A stretch of DNA of 64,000 nt from contig JAPLHB010000112.1 in NCBI GenBank assembly GCA_026389845.1, positions 1 to 64,000 on the forward strand. The letters run 5' to 3'. A model generated the notes under the pieces. It ran no database searches and was not told the origin of the DNA. It saw only the letters and a list, made by a program, of their open reading frames with translations. Of this stretch, positions 42,947-52,763 are shown piece after piece. Position 1 is the stretch's first letter, and every line of letters begins with the position of its first letter. Origin of the DNA: Chloroflexota bacterium (GTDB taxonomy: Bacteria; Chloroflexota; Anaerolineae; CG2-30-64-16). A program made the position numbers and the translations under genes.

Positions 42947-44118
42947 ACATTCCCCAAACCGACCCGCGGGCCAACTACCTGGCCCACAAGGACGAAATTG
43001 ACGCCGCCATCGCCGGCGTGCTGATGGCTGGCCGCTACATCCTGGGCGCACAGGTGGCCGCGTTCGAGGCCGAATTCGCCGGCTACCTGGGCGCGGGCCA
43101 TGCGCTCGGCGTGGGCAGCGGCACCGACGCGCTCCACCTGGCGGTGCGCGCCTGCGCTCTGCCCCCCGCGGCGCCGATCTTCACCGTCAGCCACACCGCG
43201 GTCGCCACGGTCGCGGCCGTCGAGTTGGCCGGCGCGACGCCCGTGCTGGTGGACATTGATCCTGCCGGCTTCACGATGGACCCGAACCGGCTGGAGGACA
43301 CGATCAAACACGTGCCAGGCACTTTCGGAAGTGCCTGGCACGTCAGCGCGCCCTTCCGTGGCGCGATCATCCCCGTCCACCTCTACGGCCACCCCGCCGA
43401 TATGGCCGCCATCCAGGAGATCGCCCGCCGTCACGACTTGGCGGTCATCGAAGATTGCGCGCAGGCGCATGGGGCGAGTATTGCAAAACGAAAAACGAAA
43501 AACGAAAATGGCGATCAGCGGGTGGGGACGTTTGGTCACATCGCGGCGTTCAGCTTCTATCCGACGAAAAATCTGGGCGCGCTGGGGGATGGGGGCGCGG
43601 TGGTGACAAACGATGGCGAGCTGGCCGGGCGGGTGCGGCTGCTGCGGGAATACGGCTGGCGCGAGCGCTACGTGAGCGACATCCCAGGGCTGAACAGCCG
43701 GCTGGACGAGCTTCAGGCGACCATCCTGCGGGTGAAATTGCGCTACCTGGATGCGGAAAATGCCCGGCGCCGGCAGATCGCGGCTGACTATGATCGGCTG
43801 CTGGCTGACACCGGGCTGCGCCTGCCCGCCGTGCGCCCCGGCGTGACCCACGTCTACCACCAATACGCAGTACGCAGTACGCACAGGGACGCCCTGCAAG
43901 CCTATCTGCGCGAGCGCGACATCGGCGCGCTGATCCACTACCCCGTGCCTGTTCACCTGCAACCGGCTTACCGCGGCCGTCTGCCCGGTGCGGACGCGTT
44001 GCCCGCAACCGAGGCCGCCGCGCGCGAGGTGCTCAGTTTGCCGATCTATCCAGAACTGCGCGCCGATCAAGTACAAGCGGTGAGCCAGGAGATTCGCGCC
44101 TGGGCCGCCGACGCCTGA
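42943..44118 (+). CDS. DegT/DnrJ/EryC1/StrS-family sugar aminotransferase
   Basis: 391 residues. Substrate-loop [33 protein letters not shown] (PLP-contacting Asp) and [16 protein letters not shown] with the PLP lysine at about K209. It makes a 4-amino or 3-amino sugar nucleotide after the epimerase/dehydratase step. Three repeat-derived segments are translated: [12 protein letters not shown] (123-134), KRKTKNEN (182-189) and YAVRSTHR (about 308-315). Active-site motifs are intact on both sides of each. Confidence 0.92.
   Translation: MNIPQTDPRANYLAHKDEIDAAIAGVLMAGRYILGAQVAAFEAEFAGYLGAGHALGVGSGTDALHLAVRACALPPAAPIFTVSHTAVATVAAVELAGATPVLVDIDPAGFTMDPNRLEDTIKHVPGTFGSAWHVSAPFRGAIIPVHLYGHPADMAAIQEIARRHDLAVIEDCAQAHGASIAKRKTKNENGDQRVGTFGHIAAFSFYPTKNLGALGDGGAVVTNDGELAGRVRLLREYGWRERYVSDIPGLNSRLDELQATILRVKLRYLDAENARRRQIAADYDRLLADTGLRLPAVRPGVTHVYHQYAVRSTHRDALQAYLRERDIGALIHYPVPVHLQPAYRGRLPGADALPATEAAAREVLSLPIYPELRADQVQAVSQEIRAWAADA
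43310..43343. repeat. Palindromic repeat (family B) inside the aminotransferase gene
   Basis: 34 bp, ACGTGCCAGGCACTTTC then GGAAGTGCCTGGCACGT; the extra base relative to 17913-17945 keeps the gene in frame. Confidence 0.85.
43483..43510. repeat. AAAACGA heptamer tandem inside the aminotransferase gene
   Basis: Three to four units of AAAACGA, translated as KRKTKNEN, just after the PLP-site motif [10 protein letters not shown] second short run (GCAGTAC, 43861-43882) lies in the same gene. Confidence 0.8.
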
Positions 44119-44134
44119 CCATTCGAGAACCCTC

Positions 44135-46171
44135 ATGCCCGCATCTCCCACTTCCTGGCAACGCCTGTTGGCCGACCGCCGCTGGCCGCTCCTGATGGCC
44201 GTCTGCGCCCTCTGCGTCGTGTTGGCCTACCAACGTTCGACGCCCTTCCGGCTGGATCTGACCTCGCGGCTTGACGCGACGCTCCTGGAGGGCTTCTACT
44301 CGGCCGGGCCGGTGCGCTGGACGGCCGGGCGGGCCGCTCTGCGCGCGCCAAATCTCTGGCCCGGCCAGTCGGCCCGGCTGACCCTGGTGCTGAGCGCGCC
44401 GCGTGGCGACGAGCCAGACCCGGCCAAACGTGACCTGCCCGTGACCGCCGCCGTCGCGGTGAACGGCCACCCGATCGCCGATCTGCTGATGAACGCTGGG
44501 CCGACCGAGTATGAGCTGATTATCCCCGCCGACATCATCGGGCCGAGTGGAAATCTGTTCATCACGTTGCAGGCCCCCACCTTCGTCCCGCCGGCCGACC
44601 TGCGCACGCTGGCGTTGCTCGTCGCGGGCATCTCCGCGACGCCGATGGGCCAGCCGCCGCACCTGCCCCCGGCCGAGCCGTTGTTGAGCCTGAGCGCGCT
44701 GACCGGACTGGTTTATCTGTGGTTGCGCCGCCTGGGGAGCGGCCGGGGTCTGGCAACCGGCGCCGCCGCGCTCGTGCTTGGCTTGGGCACGGCCGGGCTG
44801 CTGATCAGCCGGCCGTTCGTGACCCCAGCGAGCAATCGGCTGCTCTACCTGCTCATCGTCGCGTGCCTGACGACCGAGCTGACTGTCCGCTTGGGCCAGC
44901 GGACGCTGAGTCGGCGAGCATACCTGGGGATCGCCATGCTCACCCTTGTCGCCTTCGCCATCCGCCTGGCGCTGGCCCACACGCCCGGCGACCACGATAA
45001 CTTTATCGCCTTCAAGATGATGCTGGAAAACGTGACCACGCGGGGCGTTGCGGCCGCCTACGAGATTGACCCCGTCATCGGCGCCTACCCGCCCGTGCAT
45101 CACTATCTCCTGGCGATACCGGGGCATCTCTACCGCCTCTTCATCTCGCCGGAGTTCGATGTCGCCAGCCAGCGGCTGAACTTCATCATGAAGCAACCGA
45201 CGATCCTGCTGGACATGCTGATCGCCGTCACGGTGCTGGTCTATGCGTTGCGCCGAACCTCGCCGCGACGGGCGCTGCTGATCGGCGCCGCGTACGCGTT
45301 CAACCCAGGCATCATTTACACCACGTCCTACAACGGCCAGCTCGGTGACCCGCTCTATGCCCTGTTCGTCACGCTCGCGGTGGCGGGTCTGCTGGCCGGG
45401 CAGGCCGCCTCCACCGGCGCGGCGACCGCTCTGGCCGTGCTCACAAAGCCCCAGGCCAGCGCCTTCCTGCCGTTCTTGTTGGTTGGCGCGCTGCGCCGCC
45501 TGCCTGTCAAGACGCTGCCGCGTGCCTTCGCGGCCGGCGCGTTGGTCAGCCTGGCCGTGCTGACCCCATTCCTGCTGACCGGCACGGTCGGCCATCTGAT
45601 CCGCACCGTGTCCACCACGATCGGCCACGGCCCGCGCATCGTCTCCAACGCCTTCAACATCTGGTGGTTGTGGGGGTGGGGCAACGCCTGGCAGATCAAA
45701 GACACCGGGACGCTGCTCGGTCCCGTGACTTACCGGACGACCGGCCTGGCGCTCTTCTTCGGCGTCGCCTATGGGTTGGCGCTGTGGAAGCTGTGGACGC
45801 CGCGCAAGACCGGCGAAGTTGCCCTGCTGGCGGGCTTCGTGGGGTTGGCCTTCTTCATGTTGCCGACCGAAATCCACGAAAACTATCTCTTTCCGCTTTT
45901 CGGCCTGCTGGCCCTGGCCGCAGTCCACGACCGCCGCGCCTGGTTCCTCGATGCGATCCTGGCCATCACCTGGTTCTTCAACCTGGCCACAACGGACGTC
46001 ACCCTCATGCGTCCGCTGATGAAGGCCTGGCCGGCAGCAGCCGCGGTGCAGTTTCCGTTCCAGGTCGGCCTGGCGGTAATCAACGTCGCTGTGTTGACCG
46101 TGTGGGGTTACTGGGTGTGGCGGATGGGTAGGCCGGAGAAGGTCTCGCGGACGAACGCGACCGTCCAGTAG
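44135..46171 (+). CDS. GT-C membrane glycosyltransferase, paralogue of 46108
   Basis: 678 residues. TM1 about 17-34, an outer beta-rich domain (about 60-170, with AVNGHPIADLL), then ten or more TM helices. GDHDNFIAFKMM near residue 288 is the likely catalytic acidic motif, followed by AYPPVHHYLL and YNGQLGDPLYALF, as in mannosyltransferase-like GT-C proteins. C-terminal AVINVAVLTVWGYW. Same domain plan as the convergent gene at 46108, with which it overlaps by 64 nt. Confidence 0.85.
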   Translation: MPASPTSWQRLLADRRWPLLMAVCALCVVLAYQRSTPFRLDLTSRLDATLLEGFYSAGPVRWTAGRAALRAPNLWPGQSARLTLVLSAPRGDEPDPAKRDLPVTAAVAVNGHPIADLLMNAGPTEYELIIPADIIGPSGNLFITLQAPTFVPPADLRTLALLVAGISATPMGQPPHLPPAEPLLSLSALTGLVYLWLRRLGSGRGLATGAAALVLGLGTAGLLISRPFVTPASNRLLYLLIVACLTTELTVRLGQRTLSRRAYLGIAMLTLVAFAIRLALAHTPGDHDNFIAFKMMLENVTTRGVAAAYEIDPVIGAYPPVHHYLLAIPGHLYRLFISPEFDVASQRLNFIMKQPTILLDMLIAVTVLVYALRRTSPRRALLIGAAYAFNPGIIYTTSYNGQLGDPLYALFVTLAVAGLLAGQAASTGAATALAVLTKPQASAFLPFLLVGALRRLPVKTLPRAFAAGALVSLAVLTPFLLTGTVGHLIRTVSTTIGHGPRIVSNAFNIWWLWGWGNAWQIKDTGTLLGPVTYRTTGLALFFGVAYGLALWKLWTPRKTGEVALLAGFVGLAFFMLPTEIHENYLFPLFGLLALAAVHDRRAWFLDAILAITWFFNLATTDVTLMRPLMKAWPAAAAVQFPFQVGLAVINVAVLTVWGYWVWRMGRPEKVSRTNATVQ

Positions 46172-48186
46172 GCGAACACGCTCACCTGCGCCAGCGAGTT
46201 GAGCCAGCGCGGCACGGCCATCTCGGCCCCACCCCAGACGTCCGGGTTCTGCGGCACGAGCACGCGCAGGATTTGGGGGTAGTGCAGGGCCATGTTCAGC
46301 GTGGCCGTCACTGCAAGGAGAGCATAGAGCCACCACCGCCGCCGGTTGCCAGGACAGACCAGCAGCAGCAGCGAGAAGATGGGGATGAGGTGGTTCTCGT
46401 GGATCTGCGTGGCGAACATAAAAAACGCAGTGAAAAGGTAGGCTGTCGCCAGGTACAATGTTTGCGGCGTCTCATCCCGCCAGGTACGCACCAGCACCAC
46501 CAGGTAGGCCAGCCCCACCAGCCCCAGGCCGATGGCGCGGTAGGTGAAAATGGACCAGCCGAGTTGCGCCAGGAGCGGCGGCACCAGCAGATCGCTCGCC
46601 TTGCCATTCCCCAGGCTGACCAGCCACCACAGGTTGTGCGCCGTGGCCGAGAGCATGGGATGGTAGTCGGTCACCCGGCTGACCCGCGCCCACATCTGGC
46701 CCAACGTGCCGTGGGCGATGAAAGGCGCCAGCATCACCAGGCCGACCGCAGCCGCGGCCAGCGCCGAGCGCAGGCTGCTCCGCAGCCCGTACCGGCGCCA
46801 GGTCAAGATGACGAACAACGGCAAAAAGAGATCGGCCTGCGGTTTGGTGAACATACCGACCGTCAGCGCCGCCCAACCCCATGCCGGTCGCCTCTCCGCC
46901 AACCCGATCACCGCCAGCAGCATGAACAGGGCGTGCACCGCGCCCATCTGGCCGTAATAGGCGGACTCGAAGATCACGGCCGGGTTGAAAAGGTAGGCCG
47001 CGGCCGCGATCAGCGCCAGGCGGAGGCCCCAGCGCCGGCGCACCAGCCAGAAGGCGACGCCGGCGATAAGCGCAGTGCCGATCAACGCGGGCAGGCGCAG
47101 CATGAAACGCAAGTAGGCCTGGTTCGTGCGGTCGAGCCAGGGCGGCGGAAAAGCGGGGGCGTAAAACCGGCGGAAGACTTCGCCAACCACCCGGAAGGGG
47201 TAGAGCAACCCAGGCGTCGTGTTGGGCGCAGCCACAAAGTCCGGCGCGTAGGCGGAATGGATGCCGAAATGCGTGACCTGGTGCGTCCACGCCATGTAGA
47301 TTTCGATATCACCCCAATAGCCGGTTGTGCGGGCCAGGGGCAGGTAGAGGGTCAGCGCCAGCAACGCGATGACCACCAGCCAGAAGGCGGCCGGATGCCG
47401 CGCCCGCAACGTAGTCAGCCGCGCCGCCGTGTGCCGCCGGACCGTCGGCCCCCAAACGATCGCCGCGCCGCCCAGCCAGACGGCCGGCAGGATCAGCCAG
47501 ACCCAGCGGTCGCTCCCGCGCGGGGCGAGCCACAGCCACAAGGCCACGACAGCCCCCAGCGTCACGCCCAGTCCGGCCGCGGCCGGACTGGGCAGCCCGC
47601 CACGCCGGGTCAGCCAGATCAGCCCGGCCGCGGCCAGCAGGATCGGCAAGAAAACGCGCAGGAGTGCCGGCGTCGGGGGAATCGCCGGCCCCCCGGCCGG
47701 CGCGATCTCGACCCAGGCTACGGCCGCTCCCAACTGACGCGGATCGGGTGGCGCGTTGAAAGGCTGCGTGCGGACGGCGATGGTGACGTTGCCATCCCCG
47801 CCCACGGCCGGCCGCCCAGCCACGAACGCGTACTCGGAAAAGCCGCCGGCCGTAACCGTCCCGATTTCGTGACCATTGACCGCCACCATGATGGGAGGAG
47901 GCGTCGCGGGCCGCGCGGCGTGCATCGCTAGGCGGATCGTCAGCGGCCGGTTTGCCACGTCCGTGAAACGCATCAGCCCTTCCGCCTCGCTCCAACGAAA
48001 AGTCCGGCCGGCGGCGGTCTCCGGGAAAGAAAAACCGACGAGCGCGCCGGCGGCCTGCTCCGTGCCTACCTGGATGCGCCGCGGGGACATGGCCTGATAT
48101 GGCAAGCACAGCAGCAGTGTGACGACGAGCAGCGCGCCCACCAGCCAACCAGCCTCAAGCCCGTGCCAGGCCGATCGCGACCTCAT
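46108..48186 (-). CDS. GT-C membrane glycosyltransferase, paralogue of 44135
   Basis: 692 residues from the ATG 5 nt after GGGAGG. TM1, an outer beta-rich domain with AVNGHEIGTVT, then a multi-helix GT-C core containing GYWGDIEIYMAWTHQV (likely catalytic acids) and YYGQMGAVHALFML. Shares layout and scattered identity with 44135, so the two arose by inverted duplication. Sugar and acceptor unknown; context points to a surface polymer. Confidence 0.85.
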   Translation of the reverse strand: MRSRSAWHGLEAGWLVGALLVVTLLLCLPYQAMSPRRIQVGTEQAAGALVGFSFPETAAGRTFRWSEAEGLMRFTDVANRPLTIRLAMHAARPATPPPIMVAVNGHEIGTVTAGGFSEYAFVAGRPAVGGDGNVTIAVRTQPFNAPPDPRQLGAAVAWVEIAPAGGPAIPPTPALLRVFLPILLAAAGLIWLTRRGGLPSPAAAGLGVTLGAVVALWLWLAPRGSDRWVWLILPAVWLGGAAIVWGPTVRRHTAARLTTLRARHPAAFWLVVIALLALTLYLPLARTTGYWGDIEIYMAWTHQVTHFGIHSAYAPDFVAAPNTTPGLLYPFRVVGEVFRRFYAPAFPPPWLDRTNQAYLRFMLRLPALIGTALIAGVAFWLVRRRWGLRLALIAAAAYLFNPAVIFESAYYGQMGAVHALFMLLAVIGLAERRPAWGWAALTVGMFTKPQADLFLPLFVILTWRRYGLRSSLRSALAAAAVGLVMLAPFIAHGTLGQMWARVSRVTDYHPMLSATAHNLWWLVSLGNGKASDLLVPPLLAQLGWSIFTYRAIGLGLVGLAYLVVLVRTWRDETPQTLYLATAYLFTAFFMFATQIHENHLIPIFSLLLLVCPGNRRRWWLYALLAVTATLNMALHYPQILRVLVPQNPDVWGGAEMAVPRWLNSLAQVSVFAYWTVAFVRETFSGLPIRHTQ

Positions 48187-48264
48187 CATAGCCTCCCATA
48201 CAGCAGCCTGTGACCCACGGCCAAAGGTTAAGACGCAATAGCGCAAAATTCACTACCCGCTGCC

Positions 48265-48401
48265 TGTCATTCTGAGCGGGTGTGCCCCTGACTTCTCGCG
48301 ACGGCGAGCATCCAGCGAAGAATCCGGTGTTGCAACGAACGGATTCTTCGCTGGAATCTCGCCGTCGCGAACCTTGACTTGTTAACCCGCTCAGAATGAC
48401 A
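48265..48401. repeat. 137-bp perfect-hairpin element (MITE-like)
   Basis: Terminal inverted repeats TGTCATTCTGAGCGGGT and ACCCGCTCAGAATGACA; the inner arms CGCGACGGCGAG...CCAGCGAAGAATCCG pair with CGGATTCTTCGCTGG...CTCGCCGTCGCG, so nearly the whole element folds on itself. Shares termini with the elements at 52764 and 55424. It lies between the GT-C and acyltransferase genes. Confidence 0.85.
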
Positions 48402-48433
48402 TCCGTAGCGATAGTGAGTTTTGCTCTACTGCG

Positions 48434-49063
48434 TTACGACCGCGCCATCTGCCGATACGCAGCGATCTCGGTCACCTGCTTGATGACCCGCGCGGGGTTG
48501 CCCACCACGACCACCCCGTCCGGCACGTCGCGCGTCACCACTGCGCCCGCGCCCACCAGCGCGTTCCGGCCGATCGTCACCCCCGGCAGCAGGGTTGCGT
48601 GCGCGCCGATCTTCGCGCCCGCCAGCAGATGCGGCCCCTTGAGCGTCTCCTTGACCCCTGCACCGAGCGGATAAGGCGCGTTCGTGAAGACGACCCCCGG
48701 CCCCACCCAGGCGCCCTCTTCCAGAATCGAGAATTCGGGGATGAAAACGTTGGAATGGATGCGCACGCCATTTCCGATGATGACGTGGTGCTCGATGATC
48801 GAATGCGTGCCGATGCTCACGTCGTCGCCGATCTGGTTGGCCTCGCGGATCAGCGCGCCATGCCCCGTCTGGAACCGCGCACCGATGACGTTGCCCGCGT
48901 AAATGACCGTGTGCGACCGGATCACCGCACTCGGCCCGATGCACGTTGGCAACTCGCCCGGCCCCGCGCCGCGCGGCGGCTCACCGATCACCACAAACGG
49001 CCCCACGGCAGCGCCTTTACCCAGGCTGACATTCGGATAAATCAACCCCCGCTCATCTTGCAT
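48434..49063 (-). CDS. Left-handed beta-helix acyltransferase (WlbB-like)
   Basis: 209 residues from ATG with GAGGG upstream. Hexapeptide repeats run through most of the protein ([70 protein letters not shown]) and end with [10 protein letters not shown]. Such enzymes N- or O-acetylate amino sugars, which fits the aminotransferase in this region. It starts 14 nt after the GT4 gene. Confidence 0.92.
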   Translation of the reverse strand: MQDERGLIYPNVSLGKGAAVGPFVVIGEPPRGAGPGELPTCIGPSAVIRSHTVIYAGNVIGARFQTGHGALIREANQIGDDVSIGTHSIIEHHVIIGNGVRIHSNVFIPEFSILEEGAWVGPGVVFTNAPYPLGAGVKETLKGPHLLAGAKIGAHATLLPGVTIGRNALVGAGAVVTRDVPDGVVVVGNPARVIKQVTEIAAYRQMARS

Positions 49064-49077
49064 GGTGCCCTCAACCT

Positions 49078-50295
49078 TCAAGCTGCAACCTTCAACCTCT
49101 CAAAATGCGCCACATATCGTCGCGCCAGTTGCGGCCAACCCAACTCCGTCTCGATCAGCCGCCGACCAGCCAACCCCATGCGGCCGCGCAGGTCGGGATC
49201 GGCTGCCAAGGTTGCCAGGCCGCGGGCCAGGGCCGCGTCGTCGCCTTCCGGCACGAGGAAGCCGTTGATGCCGTCGCGGATCGCCAACTCATTGCCGGCC
49301 GCGGCCGTGCCGATCACCGGCCTGGCGCATGACATGGCGTCCAGCACGGTGACGTTCAGCCCATCGGCCGGGCGCGTCACCGACGGCATCGCCAGCGCAT
49401 CGGCCATGTTGTAGTAGACGCCGATCCGATCCGATGGCACGTTGCCGACCCAATGGACGCGGTCGCCCAGCCCCAATGCCTGCCCTAACGCCTGCCACTC
49501 GGCCCAGAGGTCGCCTTCGCCGACGAAAACCAGCTTCCAGTTTCCAGCTTCCAGCAGCGCCGCGGCCCGCAGCAACCGGTCGAACCCCTTTTTGTACACC
49601 ATCCGCCCCACGGCCAGGACGACGAACGCGTCGGACGGGATACCGAGTTGGGCGCGCAGGCCGGCCGTGCCGGTTGGATCGGGTCGGACCGCGTTCGGAT
49701 CCACACCGTAGGCGATCAGCTCGAACTTCGCCGGGTCGGCGCCGAGGTCGGCCACGGCCACGTCGCGGAGCGCGGTCGAGTTGGCGGTGAGCAGGCCGGC
49801 CTGGGCGAAGGCAAAACGCGCCATGCACCGGAAGATGGGGTTCTGGCCGGCCACGGTGGCATCGGAGCCGGGGATGGAGACCACGAGCGGGATGCCGTAA
49901 CGCCGGGCAGCCAGCGCGGCGAGGAACCCGTTGGGCAGCGTCCAGTGGGCGTGCAACACGTCAGGTCGCTCGGCCGCCGCCCAGCGGAGCGCCGCCCATG
50001 CGCCTGCGAGAAACAGACCGGGCGCCAGCAGATAGGTGATGCCGCGCAACGCCACATCCGCGCGCATGGTGCGCATGTAGCCCAAACGGTGCCAACTGGC
50101 CCGCGGCGCATAGCGATAGAGTCGCAGCTCCACCCGATGGCCGGCCGGCTGCCGCGCGTAGGCGGGATCCCAGGGCGCCAGCACTGTAACCTGGTGTCCC
50201 TGGTGCGCCAATTCTTCGCTCAACGCCTCGACAAAGCGGCCGGAGAAATCGCCCGGATAGCGGGGGTAGTTGTGGGTCAGAACGCCGATCTTCAT
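49078..50295 (-). CDS. GT4-family glycosyltransferase
   Basis: 405 residues. The ATG ([18 protein letters not shown]) overlaps the oxidoreductase stop; the longer frame only reads the oxidoreductase out of frame. N-terminal Rossmann domain with [15 protein letters not shown]-terminal domain with [25 protein letters not shown] and the E-x7-E region ([26 protein letters not shown]), here with the first Glu replaced. Transfers a sugar from a nucleotide donor at the cytoplasmic face. A short TTCCAGC tandem is translated at about 49531-49555. Confidence 0.9.
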   Translation of the reverse strand: MKIGVLTHNYPRYPGDFSGRFVEALSEELAHQGHQVTVLAPWDPAYARQPAGHRVELRLYRYAPRASWHRLGYMRTMRADVALRGITYLLAPGLFLAGAWAALRWAAAERPDVLHAHWTLPNGFLAALAARRYGIPLVVSIPGSDATVAGQNPIFRCMARFAFAQAGLLTANSTALRDVAVADLGADPAKFELIAYGVDPNAVRPDPTGTAGLRAQLGIPSDAFVVLAVGRMVYKKGFDRLLRAAALLEAGNWKLVFVGEGDLWAEWQALGQALGLGDRVHWVGNVPSDRIGVYYNMADALAMPSVTRPADGLNVTVLDAMSCARPVIGTAAAGNELAIRDGINGFLVPEGDDAALARGLATLAADPDLRGRMGLAGRRLIETELGWPQLARRYVAHFERLKVAA

Positions 50296-51332
50296 CCCCA
50301 GATTCCATCCGTTATGTCTACCGGTCGCTCCGTGTGCGCGGATTCGTACATCGCCAACACCAGCGCCAGCGATTTCTTCGCCTCGCGGCCGTCGGTCTGC
50401 GGCGCGCGATCTTGCCGCACGGCCTCGATCATGTCCGCGATGACCGCCCGGTGGCTGGCGCCGTAAACCGAGGTCGGGTCCACCTGCTCGCGGGTCAGCA
50501 GCTCTTTTTCGTGCTCCAGCTCCCCCTCGATCTTCCAGAATACCTTGCGGTTGAGCGCGGTGCCGCCCACCTTGCACGAGCCGCGCTCGCCGAAGACCGC
50601 CACCGAGCCTTCCAGGTTCTCCGGGTAAGTGATCGTGGAGCCTTCCACGACGCCGAGCGTGCCGCCGGCAAACCGGATCACCGCGACGCCGGCGTCCTCC
50701 GCCTCCATGCGATGGGCCAGGGTGGCGCCGTAGCAAAAGACGCTTTCCGGCCGGCCCATCAGCCATTGCAGCGCGTCAATGTGGTGGATGGATTGATTCA
50801 TCAGCGCGCCGCCGTCCATCGCCCACGTGCCGTGCCATTCATCCTCGTAGTATTCCTGCGGCCGGTACCAGCGCACCGTGGCGTTGCCGAGCAGCAGCTT
50901 ACCCAGCCGTCCCGCCCCCACGACCCGTTTCAGGTCTTGCATCGGCGGGTTGTAACGGTTCTGGAGCACGACGCACAGCCTGACCCCGGCGCTCTCGGCC
51001 GCGGCGATCATCCGGTCGGCGTCGGCCAGCGAGAGGGCGATCGGTTTTTCGACGATGACGTGCTTGCCCGCGTGGATCGCATCGAGCGCCACCTGGGCGT
51101 GCAGGCCGCTCGGCACGCAGATGCTCACCACGTCCACGTCGGGCCGCGCCAGCACGTCACGATAATCCGTGTACGGATCGGCGCAGTATTCGACCGCAAA
51201 ACGGTTGGCGCGGCGCTCGCGGACATCCGCGACGGCCACCAGCCTGGTGTCAGGCAGATCGGCCAGCGATTGCGCGTGCCGCGGCGCCACCCGGCCGCAG
51301 CCGATCAGGCCGAATCGAAGGGTTTCGCTCAT
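50292..51332 (-). CDS. Gfo/Idh/MocA-family oxidoreductase
   Basis: 346 residues. NAD(P)-binding LIGCGRVAPRHAQSL at the N-terminus, EKP motif VIVEKPIALS, then HIDALQWLMGRPESV in the C-terminal domain. Such enzymes oxidise or reduce a sugar or nucleotide sugar; with the GT4 and acyltransferase genes downstream it likely helps make an acetamido sugar or uronic acid. 4-nt overlaps with glcD and the GT4 gene. Confidence 0.92.
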   Translation of the reverse strand: MSETLRFGLIGCGRVAPRHAQSLADLPDTRLVAVADVRERRANRFAVEYCADPYTDYRDVLARPDVDVVSICVPSGLHAQVALDAIHAGKHVIVEKPIALSLADADRMIAAAESAGVRLCVVLQNRYNPPMQDLKRVVGAGRLGKLLLGNATVRWYRPQEYYEDEWHGTWAMDGGALMNQSIHHIDALQWLMGRPESVFCYGATLAHRMEAEDAGVAVIRFAGGTLGVVEGSTITYPENLEGSVAVFGERGSCKVGGTALNRKVFWKIEGELEHEKELLTREQVDPTSVYGASHRAVIADMIEAVRQDRAPQTDGREAKKSLALVLAMYESAHTERPVDITDGIWG

Positions 51333-52702
51333 GGCAACTTCTTCCCCGGATTACAGATTCCGTTCGGGTCGAACAGCGCCTTGATCCCGGCCATCCATGC
51401 CAGCGCGTTGCGATCCACGCCCATCTCCATGTAAGCGCGCTTGAAGATACCGATGCCGTGCTCGCCGGTGAGCGTGCCGCCCAGGGCTACGGCCGCGGCC
51501 AACACTTCGCCCGCGGCCTTCTCCACGCGCTTCATGATGGCTGCGTCGCGGCGGTCGCAGAGAATCGTCGGGTGCAGGTTGCCGTCGCCGATGTGGCCGT
51601 AGACCACGATGCGCAGGTCGTTGGTGCGGGCGATGTCGCCCAACCGGGCCACCATCTCCGGGATCTTGCTGCGCGGCACGGTGACGTCCTCGCCCAGCTT
51701 ATTGCGCGCCAGCCGCGCGATGGCCGGGCTAACGTTGCGCCGCGCCTCCCACAGCGCCTCCGACTCGGCCGCGGACCCCGCCTGGCGCACCTCGCGCGCG
51801 CCGGAACGCTTGAGAATCTCGGCCGCGGTCGCGATCTCGGCCTTGACCAGCTCCGCGTCCCCGTCCACCGCGACCAGCAGCAGCGCCTCGACGTCGGTCG
51901 GCAGGCCCAGGTGCTTGAAACCCTCCACGGCGCGCGTCGTGCCCTGATCCATCAGCTCGGTGACAAGGGGGGTCACGCCCGCCTGGAGGATGGCGCCGAC
52001 CGCCTGGCACGCATCGGCCAGCTTGGGAAACGCGGCGAGCGCGGTGAGCTGAGCCGCGGGCTTCGGGATCAGCCGCACGGTGATCTCGGTGACAACACCG
52101 AGCGTCCCCTCGGAGCCGATGAAAAGCCGCTTCAGGTCGTAGCCAGCCACGTCCTTGATGGTCCGGCCGCCCAGCCGCAGCACATGACCGCCAGCCAGCA
52201 CCACCTCCAGCCCCAGCACGTAGTCGCCGGTGACGCCGTACTTGAGGCAGCGCGGGCCGCCCGCGTTGGTCGCCACGTTCCCGCCGAGGGTACACTGGTA
52301 GACGCTGGCCGGGTCGGGCGGGTAGAAGAGGCCGAGCTTCTCCACGGCCTTTTGCAGATCGTAGGTGATGACGCCGGGCTGGGCGACCGCCAACGTATCC
52401 GCGACCGAGATGTCCACGATGCGGTTCATGCGCGCCAGGTTGAGGCAGATCGAGCCAGTCACCGGCAGCGAGCCGCCAGCCAGCCCCGTCCCCGACCCGC
52501 GCGGGACGACCGGAACGCGGTACGCGTCGGCCACGCGCAGGACGGCCGCCACCTGCGCCGTGGTTTCGGGGTGCACCACCACATCCGGCCGCGCCTCGGC
52601 CCACGTGCCGTCGTAGGCGTAGGTCGCCAGGTCTTCGGCCGCGGTGCTCAGTCGCCCGTCGCCGACGGCCGCGCGTAATTCAGTGAGAATCTTGGAATCC
52701 AT
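51329..52702 (-). CDS. glcD: FAD-linked oxidase, glycolate/D-lactate dehydrogenase GlcD-like
   Basis: 457 residues from ATG. FAD-binding type 4 domain with VPRGSGTGLAGGSLP and GGNVATNAGGPRCLKYG, and a C-terminal FAD-oxidase domain with GHIGDGNLHP and TGEHGIG. Oxidises a 2-hydroxy acid and passes electrons to the GlcF iron-sulfur protein encoded just upstream; substrate (glycolate or D-lactate) cannot be told. Confidence 0.9.
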   Translation of the reverse strand: MDSKILTELRAAVGDGRLSTAAEDLATYAYDGTWAEARPDVVVHPETTAQVAAVLRVADAYRVPVVPRGSGTGLAGGSLPVTGSICLNLARMNRIVDISVADTLAVAQPGVITYDLQKAVEKLGLFYPPDPASVYQCTLGGNVATNAGGPRCLKYGVTGDYVLGLEVVLAGGHVLRLGGRTIKDVAGYDLKRLFIGSEGTLGVVTEITVRLIPKPAAQLTALAAFPKLADACQAVGAILQAGVTPLVTELMDQGTTRAVEGFKHLGLPTDVEALLLVAVDGDAELVKAEIATAAEILKRSGAREVRQAGSAAESEALWEARRNVSPAIARLARNKLGEDVTVPRSKIPEMVARLGDIARTNDLRIVVYGHIGDGNLHPTILCDRRDAAIMKRVEKAAGEVLAAAVALGGTLTGEHGIGIFKRAYMEMGVDRNALAWMAGIKALFDPNGICNPGKKLP

Positions 52703-52763
52703 AACGAATGCTATCTCCTGCAACTATACTCGGCACGGGCACCAAGTGCGTTTTTCGGCGACT

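Noticed and set aside
44033-47931. Very long frames antisense to the GT-C genes (767 codons minus strand, 552 codons plus strand)
   Set aside because: They are Arg/Gln/Gly-rich with no fold or motif and mirror real genes with clear domains; typical shadow frames of GC-rich DNA.
49078-50766. 562-codon version of the GT4 gene
   Set aside because: The first 157 codons read the Gfo/Idh gene out of frame; GT4 sequence begins at the ATG at 50295 with a 4-nt overlap.
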